DNA of 17,616 nt from DTU018 sp029550685 (GCA_035412805.1 DAONVO010000046.1:1-17616); one strand, 5' to 3'. Counted from the stretch's first letter, positions 7,433 to 15,242 are shown. Program-made: numbers and translations. Notes: generated by a model not told the origin, from the letters alone.

Positions 7433-7448
7433 TGGCACGCTTCTTGCT
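7433..7448 (+). promoter_or_regulatory. Sigma-54 (RpoN) promoter of the aldehyde oxidoreductase operon
   Basis: TGGCAC (7433-7438), 5 bp, TTGCT (7444-7448) is an exact match to the -24/-12 consensus, with GG at 7434-7435 and GC at 7446-7447 separated by 10 bp. The start point would be near 7459-7460, giving a ~127-nt leader before the ferredoxin gene. A sigma-54-dependent activator gene lies at the end of the operon. Confidence 0.9.
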
Positions 7449-7461
7449 GCTGGTAAAAGCA

Positions 7462-7527
7462 GAGGAATCCATCTATTACATCGCCCATTGTATAATGCCT
7501 TGCTGAAATAAAACAGCTGGATTCCTC
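7462..7527 (+). other. Structured 5' leader of the sigma-54 transcript
   Basis: A perfect 10-bp helix, GAGGAATCCA (7462-7471) / TGGATTCCTC (7518-7527), encloses 46 nt. Inside are a small hairpin, CATT/AATG (7486-7489/7494-7497), and GCTG/CAGC (7502-7505/7514-7517), the latter stacked on the closing helix: a three-way-junction shape. It begins almost at the predicted start point. I do not recognise it as a known riboswitch; it could be a stability element or a regulator. Confidence 0.4.
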
Positions 7528-7537
7528 AAAATTTAGC

Positions 7538-7590
7538 AAAGGAGGGTGAAAACTGGTTTGCCCGGGTTGGGTGAAATCAGGAACGTATGA
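7538..7590 (+). promoter_or_regulatory. Strong orphan Shine-Dalgarno with a possible 10-codon leader ORF
   Basis: AAAGGAGGGTGA (7538-7549) is far stronger than the AGGA used by the ferredoxin gene, but is 40 bases too far upstream of it, and a TGA (7572-7574) blocks any in-frame extension. A TTG at 7558 would read ten codons (MPGLGEIRNV) and stop at TGA 7588-7590, overlapping the ferredoxin ATG as ATGA, the classic coupling arrangement. The TTG is 12 bases from the GGAGG core, longer than ideal. Confidence 0.3.
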
Positions 7591-8063
7591 GCAAAGTTCT
7601 TTTTGTTGAACCAGAAAGGTGTACTGGCTGTCGCAGCTGTGAATTGATCTGTTCTTTTACCCATACGGGAGAGTTTAATCCTCTGCATTCTTCTGTATCG
7701 ATAGTGGCTTTTGAAAAGCACGGTTATTCTGTTCCAGTGGTTTGCCAGCAGTGCAGCATCGCAGCCTGTATGGAAGTTTGTCCAGTGGGGGCTATCAGCA
7801 AGGATCAAAACGGAGCCATGATAGTAAATCACTCCATTTGTTTGCGCTGCAAAATGTGTACTATTGCTTGTCCCTTTGGGGCGACTTTCTATGATGCTGA
7901 AAATGATCGGATACTTAAATGTGACCTGTGCGGCGGAGATCCCCAATGTGTTGTAACCTGTGCCCAAGGTGCCCTCACTTACCGGGAAGCCAACACGGTC
8001 AACCAAAACAAACGGCGGGCTACAGCTGAAAAATTTTTGGGACTCATGGAGGAGGGGAGATAA
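7587..8063 (+). CDS. Polyferredoxin subunit of aldehyde oxidoreductase (AorA/WorS-like)
   Basis: A 158-residue protein with 16 cysteines in four clusters, enough for four [4Fe-4S] centres: C12/15/18/22, C53/56/61/65, C85/88/91/95 and C112/115/121/125. This is the pattern of the small Fe-S subunits found with bacterial aldehyde oxidoreductases, related to the DmsB/HycB-type ferredoxins. It is soluble, with no Tat signal. It probably carries electrons from the tungsten subunit encoded next to the NuoEF-like module. The ATG 7587 has AGGA at 7579-7582; translation may also be coupled to the leader ORF. It is the first gene after the sigma-54 promoter and ends two bases before the catalytic gene. 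Confidence 0.9.
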   Translation: MSKVLFVEPERCTGCRSCELICSFTHTGEFNPLHSSVSIVAFEKHGYSVPVVCQQCSIAACMEVCPVGAISKDQNGAMIVNHSICLRCKMCTIACPFGATFYDAENDRILKCDLCGGDPQCVVTCAQGALTYREANTVNQNKRRATAEKFLGLMEEGR

Positions 8064-8065
8064 TT

Positions 8066-9865
8066 ATGTATGGCTGGCAAGGAAAAATTCTACGGGTGAA
8101 TCTCAGCGATGGCAGCATTAAACCTGAAGCCCTGAACGAAGAGTGGGCTCACCAGTATATAGGAGCTCGCGGTCTGGGAACCAAATATTTCTTCGAAGAA
8201 GTTGATCCCCAAGTCGATCCTCTGAGCCCTAAAAACAAACTGATATTCATGACAGGTCCATTGACCGGGACCTTTGCCAGTTCTGCCGGGCGCTACAATG
8301 TGGTGACCAAGGGCCCCTTGAACGGAACCATCGCCGCCTCCAATTCCGGGGGAACTTGGGGACCGGAATTGAAATACGCTGGTTGGGACGGCATTATAAT
8401 CGAAGGCCGCGCGGATAAACCAGTCTACCTTTATATCTACAATGATAAGGTCGAATTGCGTTCAGCCGATGAACTATGGGGCAAAAACGTATTTGAGACT
8501 ACCGATATGCTGAAAGAAGCGACCGATGAGGAAGCCAAGGTGGCCTGTATCGGTCCTGCCGGGGAGAATCTGGTGAAATTCGCCTGCATAATGAACGAGT
8601 ATCATCGCGCCGCAGGACGGTCCGGCGTAGGAGCCGTAATGGGTTCCAAAAACTTAAAAGCGATCGTGGTACGAGGTACGAGAGCCATAAAAGTGGACGA
8701 TCCGGATGCTTTTATGCAGGCCTGCCAGGATGCCCGGAAAAAACTGCGGGAACATGAGGTAACCGGTGAGGGATTGGCTGCCTACGGTACCAATATACTG
8801 GTAAATATATTAAATGAACATGGCGGACTGCCGGTTAAGAATTTCAGCGAAGCAGCAGTGTTCCCCCAGGCAGAAAAAATATCCGGTGAATACCATGCTG
8901 AAAAATACCTGGTAAAAAACAAGGGCTGTTTTGGCTGTACCATAGCCTGCGGCCGGGTGACCAATATCCCCCAGGGACGATTCAAGAGCTCTGGTGAAGG
9001 GCCGGAATACGAAGCCACCTGGACCTTTGGGTCCAACTTGGCTATCGATGATTTTGAAGCCATTTGCAAGGCCAACTTCCTCTGCAATGAATTGGGCCTG
9101 GACCCCATCACCATGGGAGGCACTATATCCTGTGCCACCGAATTGGTACAAAGGGGCATCATCCCCCGCACCGTAGCCGATTTGCGCTGGGGAGACGGCG
9201 CTATGCTGGTGGATCTGGTCCGGAAGACTGCCTATCGGGAAGGTTTTGGCGACGAACTGGCGGAAGGTTCCTACCGCTTAGCTGAAAAATACGGCCATCC
9301 TGAATATTCTATGACCGTTAAAAAGCAGGAACTGCCTGCCTATGATCCTCGCGGACAGCAGGGAATTGGATTGAATTATGCTACCTCTAACCGGGGCGGC
9401 TGCCACGTGCGTGGGTACTTGACTTCACCAGAAATATTAGGGTTACCGGAAAAAGCCGATCCTGATGCAACGGAAGGCAAGCCTGCTCTTTTGAAGACTT
9501 TCCAGGATCTGACTGCCCTGTGTGACTCCTCCGGAATATGCCTCTTCACCACCTTTGCCATCGGACTTCCGGAAATAGCTGCCCAGCTTCGTACAGCTAC
9601 CGGTTTGAATATCAGTGATGATGATTATCTCCTGGCGGGAGAGCGAATCTGGAATCTGGAGCGCCTTTTCAATCTTAAGGCTGGCTTTTCCAAAAAGGAC
9701 GATACTCTGCCGCCGCGGCTGCTGAAAGAACCGATGCCGGGCGGTCCCCATAAAGGACGGGTCGTGGAACTGGATAAAATGCTCCCTGAGTATTACCGGC
9801 TGCGGGGATGGGACGAAGAAGGCGTTCCTACCCAGGAAAGACTGCAGCAGTTAGGTCTGGCTTAA
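8066..9865 (+). CDS. aor: Aldehyde:ferredoxin oxidoreductase, tungsten-type catalytic subunit
   Basis: Catalytic subunit oxidising aldehydes to carboxylic acids at a W (or Mo) bis-pterin centre, reversible in some anaerobes. At 599 residues it is close to the 605 of Pyrococcus AOR. The N-terminus shows the family pattern GKILRVNLSDG, then GARGLGTKYFF, and the pterin-binding stretch SSAGRYNVVTKGPLNG. The [4Fe-4S] ligands are C288, C291 and C295 (CFGCTIAC) and, as the distal ligand, C492 in the DSSGIC motif. The C-terminal part has CDSSGICLF and LLAGERIWNLERLFN, as in the family. It has a strong GGAGGAGGGGAG ribosome site eight bases before ATG. The substrate cannot be read from sequence. A hairpin terminator follows the gene, which may keep this subunit in excess of the NADH module. 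Confidence 0.95.
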   Translation: MYGWQGKILRVNLSDGSIKPEALNEEWAHQYIGARGLGTKYFFEEVDPQVDPLSPKNKLIFMTGPLTGTFASSAGRYNVVTKGPLNGTIAASNSGGTWGPELKYAGWDGIIIEGRADKPVYLYIYNDKVELRSADELWGKNVFETTDMLKEATDEEAKVACIGPAGENLVKFACIMNEYHRAAGRSGVGAVMGSKNLKAIVVRGTRAIKVDDPDAFMQACQDARKKLREHEVTGEGLAAYGTNILVNILNEHGGLPVKNFSEAAVFPQAEKISGEYHAEKYLVKNKGCFGCTIACGRVTNIPQGRFKSSGEGPEYEATWTFGSNLAIDDFEAICKANFLCNELGLDPITMGGTISCATELVQRGIIPRTVADLRWGDGAMLVDLVRKTAYREGFGDELAEGSYRLAEKYGHPEYSMTVKKQELPAYDPRGQQGIGLNYATSNRGGCHVRGYLTSPEILGLPEKADPDATEGKPALLKTFQDLTALCDSSGICLFTTFAIGLPEIAAQLRTATGLNISDDDYLLAGERIWNLERLFNLKAGFSKKDDTLPPRLLKEPMPGGPHKGRVVELDKMLPEYYRLRGWDEEGVPTQERLQQLGLA

Positions 9866-9920
9866 TCTCCTTAATCTCTGCTATACGCACCTGGGTATTC
9901 AGAGGAGCCAATGCAGTTGG

Positions 9921-9967
9921 AAGAAGTCTTTCCGGTGCCGTTGGGCTCCCCGGAAAGACTTCTTTTC
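9921..9967 (+). terminator. Intra-operonic hairpin terminator/attenuator
   Basis: A 14-bp perfect stem, AGAAGTCTTTCCGG (9922-9935) / CCGGAAAGACTTCT (9950-9963), extendable by A-T and G-T pairs to 9921-9964, with an inner GCC/GGC (9937-9939/9944-9946), followed by TTTTCTT. It lies in the 121-bp gap between the AOR gene and the NuoE-like gene. The next gene's GAGGAGG starts at 9970. It could be a partial terminator or a 3'-end stabiliser after processing. Confidence 0.75.
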
Positions 9968-9986
9968 TTGAGGAGGCGTTGAATCT

Positions 9987-10481
9987 ATGCAAATAAATCC
10001 GCAGGAATACGCTGAAGCCAGCCGTTATGAAAGCCTGATAAAATCTTATCCTGGCCGGCCCCAGTATATATTAGCCATTATGCAGGATCTGCAAAAACAG
10101 TATAATTATCTGCCCCGCCTGGCTCTTACCATGATTTCAAGCCATGTAGGAGTACCGGTAAGCAAAATTTATGCCATGGCTTCTTTTTATAAGGTCTTTA
10201 GTCTGACTCCTAAAGGCCGTTTTGTTTTCAGAGTATGTGACGGGACGGCCTGTCACATCAAAGGTTCCGAGACTCTTCTGGATCAGCTGTACCAGCACCT
10301 GGGAATAAAGGCAGGTCAGACCACTGAGGATGGCCTATTTTCCCTGGAGACCGTGAATTGCCTGGGAGCCTGCGCGTTAGCCCCGGTGGTAGTTGTTAAC
10401 GGCAAAGTGTATGGGAAAGTAAAACCAGGCGATTTGGAAGAGATCATCAGAGAATGTGGGGGGCAGTGCCATGTCAGCTAA
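9987..10481 (+). CDS. NuoE-like [2Fe-2S] subunit of the NADH module
   Basis: A 164-residue thioredoxin-fold [2Fe-2S] protein of the NuoE/HndA/HydC family. The cluster ligands are C84 and C89 (VCDGTAC) and C125 and C129 (NCLGAC). The N-terminal helical part (about 15-75) is the usual NuoE bundle, including LPRLALTMISSHVGVPVSKIYAMASFYKVF. It pairs with the NuoF-like protein next to it to pass electrons to or from NADH. GAGGAGG lies about ten bases before ATG. Its stop overlaps the start of the NuoF-like gene by 11 bases, so the two are translationally coupled and made in equal amounts. Confidence 0.95.
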   Translation: MQINPQEYAEASRYESLIKSYPGRPQYILAIMQDLQKQYNYLPRLALTMISSHVGVPVSKIYAMASFYKVFSLTPKGRFVFRVCDGTACHIKGSETLLDQLYQHLGIKAGQTTEDGLFSLETVNCLGACALAPVVVVNGKVYGKVKPGDLEEIIRECGGQCHVS

Positions 10482-12288
10482 GATTAAGGAAAACAACTAT
10501 GACCAGCAGACCGTTTTGGTATGCTGCGGTACCGGATGCACTGCCAATGGCGGGCGCAAGGTATATGAAGCTTTCGTTGAGAAAGTCAAGGATCACCCGG
10601 AATGGGAAGTGCAGCCTGTTTTGAAGTCTACGGGCTGTAACGGGTGGTGCGAGAAAGGTCCCCTGGTCAGGATAATGCCCCGGGACATTACTTACTGCAG
10701 TGTGACCCCGAAAGATGTTGACGAGATTATCAATAAGACCCTTTTGGAGGGTTCGCTGGTAAAACGGCTGCTGTACCGGGATCCGGTTACGAAAGAACAC
10801 CTGACTTCCCATCATCAAACCGGTTTTTACCGCAAACAGCACAAGGTGGCGCTGCGGAATATTGGTGAGATCGACCCCGGACGAATCGAAGACTATATCG
10901 AAAGAGGAGGCTACCAGGCTCTGGATTTGGCGCTGCATAAGATGTCAGGCCAGGAGGTCATTGACGCGGTAAAGGCTTCAGGGCTGAGGGGACGCGGAGG
11001 AGGAGGATTTCTTACCGGCATCAAATGGCAGTCCTGCAAAGATGCCCCCGGGCGGCCCAAATACATTATCTGCAACGGGGACGAAGGGGATCCCGGTGCC
11101 TTTATGGACAGGAGCATCATGGAAGGTGATCCTCACACCGTAATTGAGGGTATGATACTGGGAGCATATGCGGTAGGTGCTTCCCAGGGATTCATCTATG
11201 TCCGGGATGAATATGATTTGGCGGTGCAGTACCTGGGCAAAGCCATAGAGGATGCGCGCAGTCATGGATATCTGGGACCCAACATCCTTAACAGCGGTTT
11301 TTCCTTTGATATTGAAATAGTCAGAGGCGGAGGAGCTTTTGTCTGCGGAGAAGAAACTGCGCTGATTGCTTCTATAGAGGGGCGCACCGGCGAGCCTAAG
11401 GATAAATACATTTTCCCCAGTGAAAAAGGCCTCTGGGGACAACCCACGGTGATCAACAATGTGGAGACCTGGGCCAACGTCCCGGTCATCATTCTGCATG
11501 GAGCTGATTCTTTCGCCTCCATTGGCACTTCCGGCAGCAAAGGCACCAAGGTATTCTCCTTGGTGGGCAAGGTGGTGAATACCGGTTTGGTGGAAGTGCC
11601 CATGGGGACTACTCTGCGGGAAATCATCTTTGAGATCGGCGGCGGGGTACTGAAAAAGAGAAAATTCAAGGCAGTTCAGACCGGCGGACCTTCCGGCGGG
11701 TGCATTCCCGAAGAACTGCTTGATCTTCCTATCGATTTCGACAGCCTGACCCAAGCCGGTTCTATGATGGGCTCAGGTGGATTGATCGTGATGGATGATC
11801 ATACCTGCATGGTGGAGGTAGCTCGCTATTATGTTAACTTCCTGGCCGGTGAATCCTGCGGCAAATGTACTCCCTGCCGTGAAGGCATAAGAGCCCTGCT
11901 GGAAATATTGACCCGTATATGTAATGGAGAGGGGCGACCGGAAGATGTGGAGATGTTGGAGGAGATCAGCACCACAATGCAGGAAGCCTCCCTCTGTGCT
12001 CTGGGTCGAACAGCCCCAAATCCGGTGTTATCCACTTTGCGTTACTTCCGCGATGAGTATCTGGCCCATATAGAACAGCATAAATGTCCTGCCGGAGTAT
12101 GCCGTAACTTGACCACCTTCTATATAGATGCAGACGCATGTACCGGCTGCGGACTCTGTAAGAAACAGTGCTCAGTTGATGCTATCCAGGGCGAGAAGAA
12201 AGAAGCCCATGTTATAGATGAGTCACTGTGTATACGCTGTGGAGAGTGTTTCCGGAATTGCGCATTTAATGCGGTTAAGATTCGCTAG
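10471..12288 (+). CDS. NuoF-like flavoprotein with N-terminal [2Fe-2S] and C-terminal 2[4Fe-4S] domains
   Basis: A ~605-residue HydB/HndC/BfuB-type subunit. An N-terminal thioredoxin-like [2Fe-2S] domain has C18/19, C23, C56 and C60. The FMN/NADH-binding core runs from about 165 to 400, with GLRGRGGGGF (171-180) and the CNGDEGDPGAF region (from 201), then RGGGAFVCGEETAL. The SLBB region follows. The N3-type [4Fe-4S] site is C463, C466, C469 and C509. A C-terminal ferredoxin domain carries C557/560/563/567 and C587/590/593/597. This is the site of NAD(H) exchange and, in bifurcating relatives, of electron splitting. I start at ATG 10471 (GGGGGG upstream); GTG 10456 is an alternative. The gene overlaps the NuoE-like gene and is 12 bases from the NuoG-like gene. 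Confidence 0.95.
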   Translation: MSAKIKENNYDQQTVLVCCGTGCTANGGRKVYEAFVEKVKDHPEWEVQPVLKSTGCNGWCEKGPLVRIMPRDITYCSVTPKDVDEIINKTLLEGSLVKRLLYRDPVTKEHLTSHHQTGFYRKQHKVALRNIGEIDPGRIEDYIERGGYQALDLALHKMSGQEVIDAVKASGLRGRGGGGFLTGIKWQSCKDAPGRPKYIICNGDEGDPGAFMDRSIMEGDPHTVIEGMILGAYAVGASQGFIYVRDEYDLAVQYLGKAIEDARSHGYLGPNILNSGFSFDIEIVRGGGAFVCGEETALIASIEGRTGEPKDKYIFPSEKGLWGQPTVINNVETWANVPVIILHGADSFASIGTSGSKGTKVFSLVGKVVNTGLVEVPMGTTLREIIFEIGGGVLKKRKFKAVQTGGPSGGCIPEELLDLPIDFDSLTQAGSMMGSGGLIVMDDHTCMVEVARYYVNFLAGESCGKCTPCREGIRALLEILTRICNGEGRPEDVEMLEEISTTMQEASLCALGRTAPNPVLSTLRYFRDEYLAHIEQHKCPAGVCRNLTTFYIDADACTGCGLCKKQCSVDAIQGEKKEAHVIDESLCIRCGECFRNCAFNAVKIR

Positions 12289-12300
12289 GAGGAATTTATC

Positions 12301-13041
12301 ATGAAGGTCAAGATAAATGGGCAGGAACTGGAAGCCCGGGAGGGAGAGACTATTCTGGAATTGTGCCTCAGGCACGATATTCCCATCCCGCACTTATGCT
12401 ATCATCCCGCTTTCGGTGGGCAGGGTGCCTGCCGGATGTGCCTGGTGGAACTAAAAGAACCTGGCAGGGCAAACAACCGCTTAGTGGCTTCCTGTACTTA
12501 TCCGATCCACTCTTCTGTAGAGGTAACCACCGAGTCGGAAAGGATCCAGCGGCTGCGGCGCAATATAGTGATGCTGCTGGCCAGGCGGGCTAGCCAGAAT
12601 CCCTGGATGAAAGAGTTGGCAGAACAGTATGCCGCCCCATCCCTGCCGCCTGTACAAACGGAACCGGCTGATTGCATTTTATGCGGGCTGTGCATCCATG
12701 CCTGTGAGAAAATGGGTAAAACTGCCATCTGGAGCATGTTCCGGGGTATCGAAAAACGCATAGCCACTCCCTATGATGAAGCAGCAGATGAATGTATGGG
12801 ATGTGCTGCCTGCGCTCAGATTTGTCCGACTCAAGCCATAAAAGTTGAAGAAGGCGCTGCCATACGTACCATATGGAACAAAAGGTTTCAACTGGTGGCC
12901 TGCCGGCGCTGCGGCAAGAACTTCGCTACCCGGGAACAACTCGAGTATATGCGGGAATCCAGCGGATATGAGGTTGATGAACTCTGCGACCACTGCCGTA
13001 AGATAACTCTGGCCCAGAGTATGCGTCAGTATAATCGGTAA
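12301..13041 (+). CDS. Short NuoG-like Fe-S subunit ([2Fe-2S] plus 2[4Fe-4S] plus CxxC pair)
   Basis: A 246-residue electron-transfer subunit resembling the N-terminus of NuoG and the Fe-only hydrogenase HydA, but without the molybdopterin-like or H-cluster domain. The plant-type [2Fe-2S] domain has C33, C44, C47 and C65. Two [4Fe-4S] motifs follow, C125/128/131/135 and C165/168/171/175. The last 50 residues carry two CxxC pairs, C201/C204 and C229/C232, fit for a zinc or extra Fe-S site. This is the BfuA-like layout of bifurcating aldehyde oxidoreductase complexes, linking the NuoF-like subunit to the ferredoxin/AOR side. AGGAGG lies about eight bases before ATG. It is the last structural gene before the regulator. 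Confidence 0.92.
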   Translation: MKVKINGQELEAREGETILELCLRHDIPIPHLCYHPAFGGQGACRMCLVELKEPGRANNRLVASCTYPIHSSVEVTTESERIQRLRRNIVMLLARRASQNPWMKELAEQYAAPSLPPVQTEPADCILCGLCIHACEKMGKTAIWSMFRGIEKRIATPYDEAADECMGCAACAQICPTQAIKVEEGAAIRTIWNKRFQLVACRRCGKNFATREQLEYMRESSGYEVDELCDHCRKITLAQSMRQYNR

Positions 13042-13050
13042 GTAATGAAA

Positions 13051-13079
13051 TTCACTGCCTGTAGCAGGTGTGTTACACT
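13051..13079 (+). promoter_or_regulatory. Candidate promoter and operator of the activator gene
   Basis: TTCACT (13051-13056), 17 bp, TACACT (13074-13079): four of six in each box with ideal spacing. TGTTACA (13071-13077) overlaps the -10 and matches the heptamers upstream of the sigma-54 promoter; an imperfect partner TGTAGC lies at 13060-13065. Binding by the activator here would repress its own gene. The start point would be near 13086. Confidence 0.4.
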
Positions 13080-13118
13080 AGAGACACGGAAAAGCTTTGC
13101 AGAGGTAGCTGGAACACA

Positions 13119-15164
13119 ATGGTGCAGTTGGAGCAAAACAGTGATAATGGGTACATGAGGAATTGTATACGAACCGGAGAAACTCATCAGTTATGGGAGC
13201 ACTTTATAAAGAGCGGGGAAATAATGAAAGATGATTTTAGCCCCTTGATAGCATCTTCCTGGAAACGATGCTATGCTTATAAGGTGGATCCCTATGATGG
13301 AGTTTGCCATCAAGTATTGGACCAAGAGGAATTTGCTAAAGCCCGCAAGAGACGCTCCCAGCTTATTAACATCGCTCTGCCTTTAATGCAAAAGCTATAC
13401 AACTATGTAACTGGATCTGGTTTTTTAGTGATGCTGACTGATGAGCGGGGTATAATTCTGGAGATGCTGGGGGATGAGGAGACCATTAAAAAAGCCCAAG
13501 CTATCAATTTTTTCAAAGGAGCAGTCTGGACGGAAGAACAGGTAGGCACGAATGCCATTGGCACGGTTCTCAAAGAAAGGATTCCCCTGCAGGTAAACAG
13601 CTGTGAACATTATTGCCAGCTTCATCACACCTGGACCTGCTCAGCAGCCCCCATTTTTAATCAAAGAGAGCAGCTCATCGGAGTTGTTAACATGTCCGGG
13701 CCTTACCAGGAAACTCATCAGCATACTCTGGGTATGGTTGTCTCTGCCGCAGATGCCATCATGTATCAGATGCGGGTCCAGCATCAGAATACCCAGCTGA
13801 AGGTCATGAATGAGCGGATGCGCAACATTTTTATGACCATGTCAGAGGGAGCGGTTCTGGTTAATAAGTCCGGAAAGATAACCAATATCAATCAGGTGGC
13901 GGAAGGGATATTTGGCCTGGCTGAAACCGAAGTAGAGGGTAAGCCCGTTGAACAGTTTTTCCCGGAGTTGGTCAAAATAATTGGTTCCTTGAATAAGGGG
14001 CAGGATGTTTTGGACGTGGAAACACCCATCCAAGGGGCAGCGGGAATAACTCACTGTGTTGCTTCTGCTAAATCCATTCGTGATGAGAATGGGCAAGTAA
14101 ACGGACTGGTAATAATTTTTAATCCAGCCAAGAGGATTCGCAATCTGGTCAACCGTTTAAGCGGCGCTCATGCCAGCTTTTACTTTAGCGATGTGATCGG
14201 CCGCAGTCCTCAATTGCTGGAAGCTGTACGAACCGCTAAACTGGCTGCTAATAAACTCAGCAACATTCTGCTGCAGGGAGAGAGCGGCACTGGCAAAGAA
14301 TTGTTTGCCCAGGCCATTCATAACGCCAGCTCTCGCAAGAATGGTCCCTTTGTAGCTGTCAATTGCGGAGCTATCCCCCGCGAGCTTTTGGGCAGTGAAT
14401 TGTTTGGCTACGCTGAAGGTGCTTTTACTGGAGCCCGGCGGGGAGGAAGAAGCGGCAAGTTTGAAATGGCTTCCGGCGGTACCCTGTTTTTAGATGAAAT
14501 AGGAGAAATGCCTCTGGGCAAGCAGGTATCACTGCTGCGGGCTGTTCAGGAAAAAGAGATAACCCGCATCGGCGACGATAAAATCATTCCTGTTGATGTT
14601 CGTATTATTTGTGCTACCAATAAGGATCTTAAAGCCGAGGTGGAAAAAGGCAACTTCCGCCAGGATCTCTATTATCGATTGAATGTAATTACCATCAAAC
14701 TGCCCGCTTTGCGCGAACGCCCGGAGGATATTCCCCTGCAGTTCAACCATTTTTTGAAAGAGGCTAGCAGCAAGATGGGCATGCCGGTTCCCCGGGTCCA
14801 ACCTGAGGTCATGGAATACCTGATCAAATATGATTGGCCTGGAAACGTCAGAGAACTGCAGAACGTGGTGGAAAGAATGTTAAACATATGTAATGACGGA
14901 ATCCTAACCGTTGACCATTTGCCGGTAGAAGTTGTCCAAAATTGTCCAGCACAGAATGAACTGTCTCAGAACTTTAGGGGTACTGGAACTAGTGTCAAGT
15001 GGCATCGCCAAAACAACAAGCAAGTAAGGCAGCAAATGGAAAAACAGGAAATACTGCGTCTAATTGATCAATACGGCGGGAACCTTAGCCGGGTAGCAGA
15101 AGAAATGAATATATCCCGTACAACCATCTATCGCAAGCTGAAACAGTATAACATTACAATATAG
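13119..15164 (+). CDS. Sigma-54-dependent transcriptional activator, AcoR-like (GAF-PAS-AAA+-Fis)
   Basis: An enhancer-binding protein that opens sigma-54 promoters with ATP. From the start chosen here (681 residues): an AcoR-type N-terminus with SSWKRC; a GAF sensor at about 50-215; a PAS domain at about 230-330; the AAA+ domain at about 350-590 with Walker A GESGTGKE (387-394), the sigma-54 contact loop GAFTGA (434-439) and Walker B LFLDE (to E460); and a C-terminal Fis-type helix-turn-helix (VAEEMNISRTTIYRKL). No receiver domain is present, so it is probably controlled by a small ligand, plausibly an aldehyde or related metabolite. I prefer ATG 13119 because a likely promoter and operator occupy 13051-13079; GTG 13068 would add 17 residues. 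It almost certainly acts at 7433-7448. Confidence 0.95.
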   Translation: MVQLEQNSDNGYMRNCIRTGETHQLWEHFIKSGEIMKDDFSPLIASSWKRCYAYKVDPYDGVCHQVLDQEEFAKARKRRSQLINIALPLMQKLYNYVTGSGFLVMLTDERGIILEMLGDEETIKKAQAINFFKGAVWTEEQVGTNAIGTVLKERIPLQVNSCEHYCQLHHTWTCSAAPIFNQREQLIGVVNMSGPYQETHQHTLGMVVSAADAIMYQMRVQHQNTQLKVMNERMRNIFMTMSEGAVLVNKSGKITNINQVAEGIFGLAETEVEGKPVEQFFPELVKIIGSLNKGQDVLDVETPIQGAAGITHCVASAKSIRDENGQVNGLVIIFNPAKRIRNLVNRLSGAHASFYFSDVIGRSPQLLEAVRTAKLAANKLSNILLQGESGTGKELFAQAIHNASSRKNGPFVAVNCGAIPRELLGSELFGYAEGAFTGARRGGRSGKFEMASGGTLFLDEIGEMPLGKQVSLLRAVQEKEITRIGDDKIIPVDVRIICATNKDLKAEVEKGNFRQDLYYRLNVITIKLPALRERPEDIPLQFNHFLKEASSKMGMPVPRVQPEVMEYLIKYDWPGNVRELQNVVERMLNICNDGILTVDHLPVEVVQNCPAQNELSQNFRGTGTSVKWHRQNNKQVRQQMEKQEILRLIDQYGGNLSRVAEEMNISRTTIYRKLKQYNITI

Positions 15165-15213
15165 AGTAATAAAGCGGTGTCAGATCAAAGGGGATAGACG
15201 CCGGAACCCTGCA

Positions 15214-15242
15214 TTGACACTAAATACAGGCTATTGTATAAT
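15214..15242 (+). promoter_or_regulatory. Sigma-A promoter of tRNA-Leu
   Basis: TTGACA (15214-15219), 17-bp spacer, TATAAT (15237-15242): a perfect consensus. The start point is near 15249, about 45 bases before the mature tRNA. Such a strong promoter is typical of stable RNA genes. Confidence 0.93.

Noticed and set aside
7491..7496. TATAAT in the AOR leader as a sigma-A promoter
   Set aside because: No acceptable -35 lies 16-19 bp upstream, and the element falls inside the leader hairpin; the sigma-54 promoter explains the operon better.
7533..8006. 157-codon open frame on the - strand
   Set aside because: It is antisense to the cysteine-rich ferredoxin gene, whose motifs show that the + strand is coding.
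10978..11754. Long open frame on the - strand (258 codons)
   Set aside because: It lies wholly opposite the clearly coding NuoF-like gene, has low-complexity shadow composition and no ribosome site.
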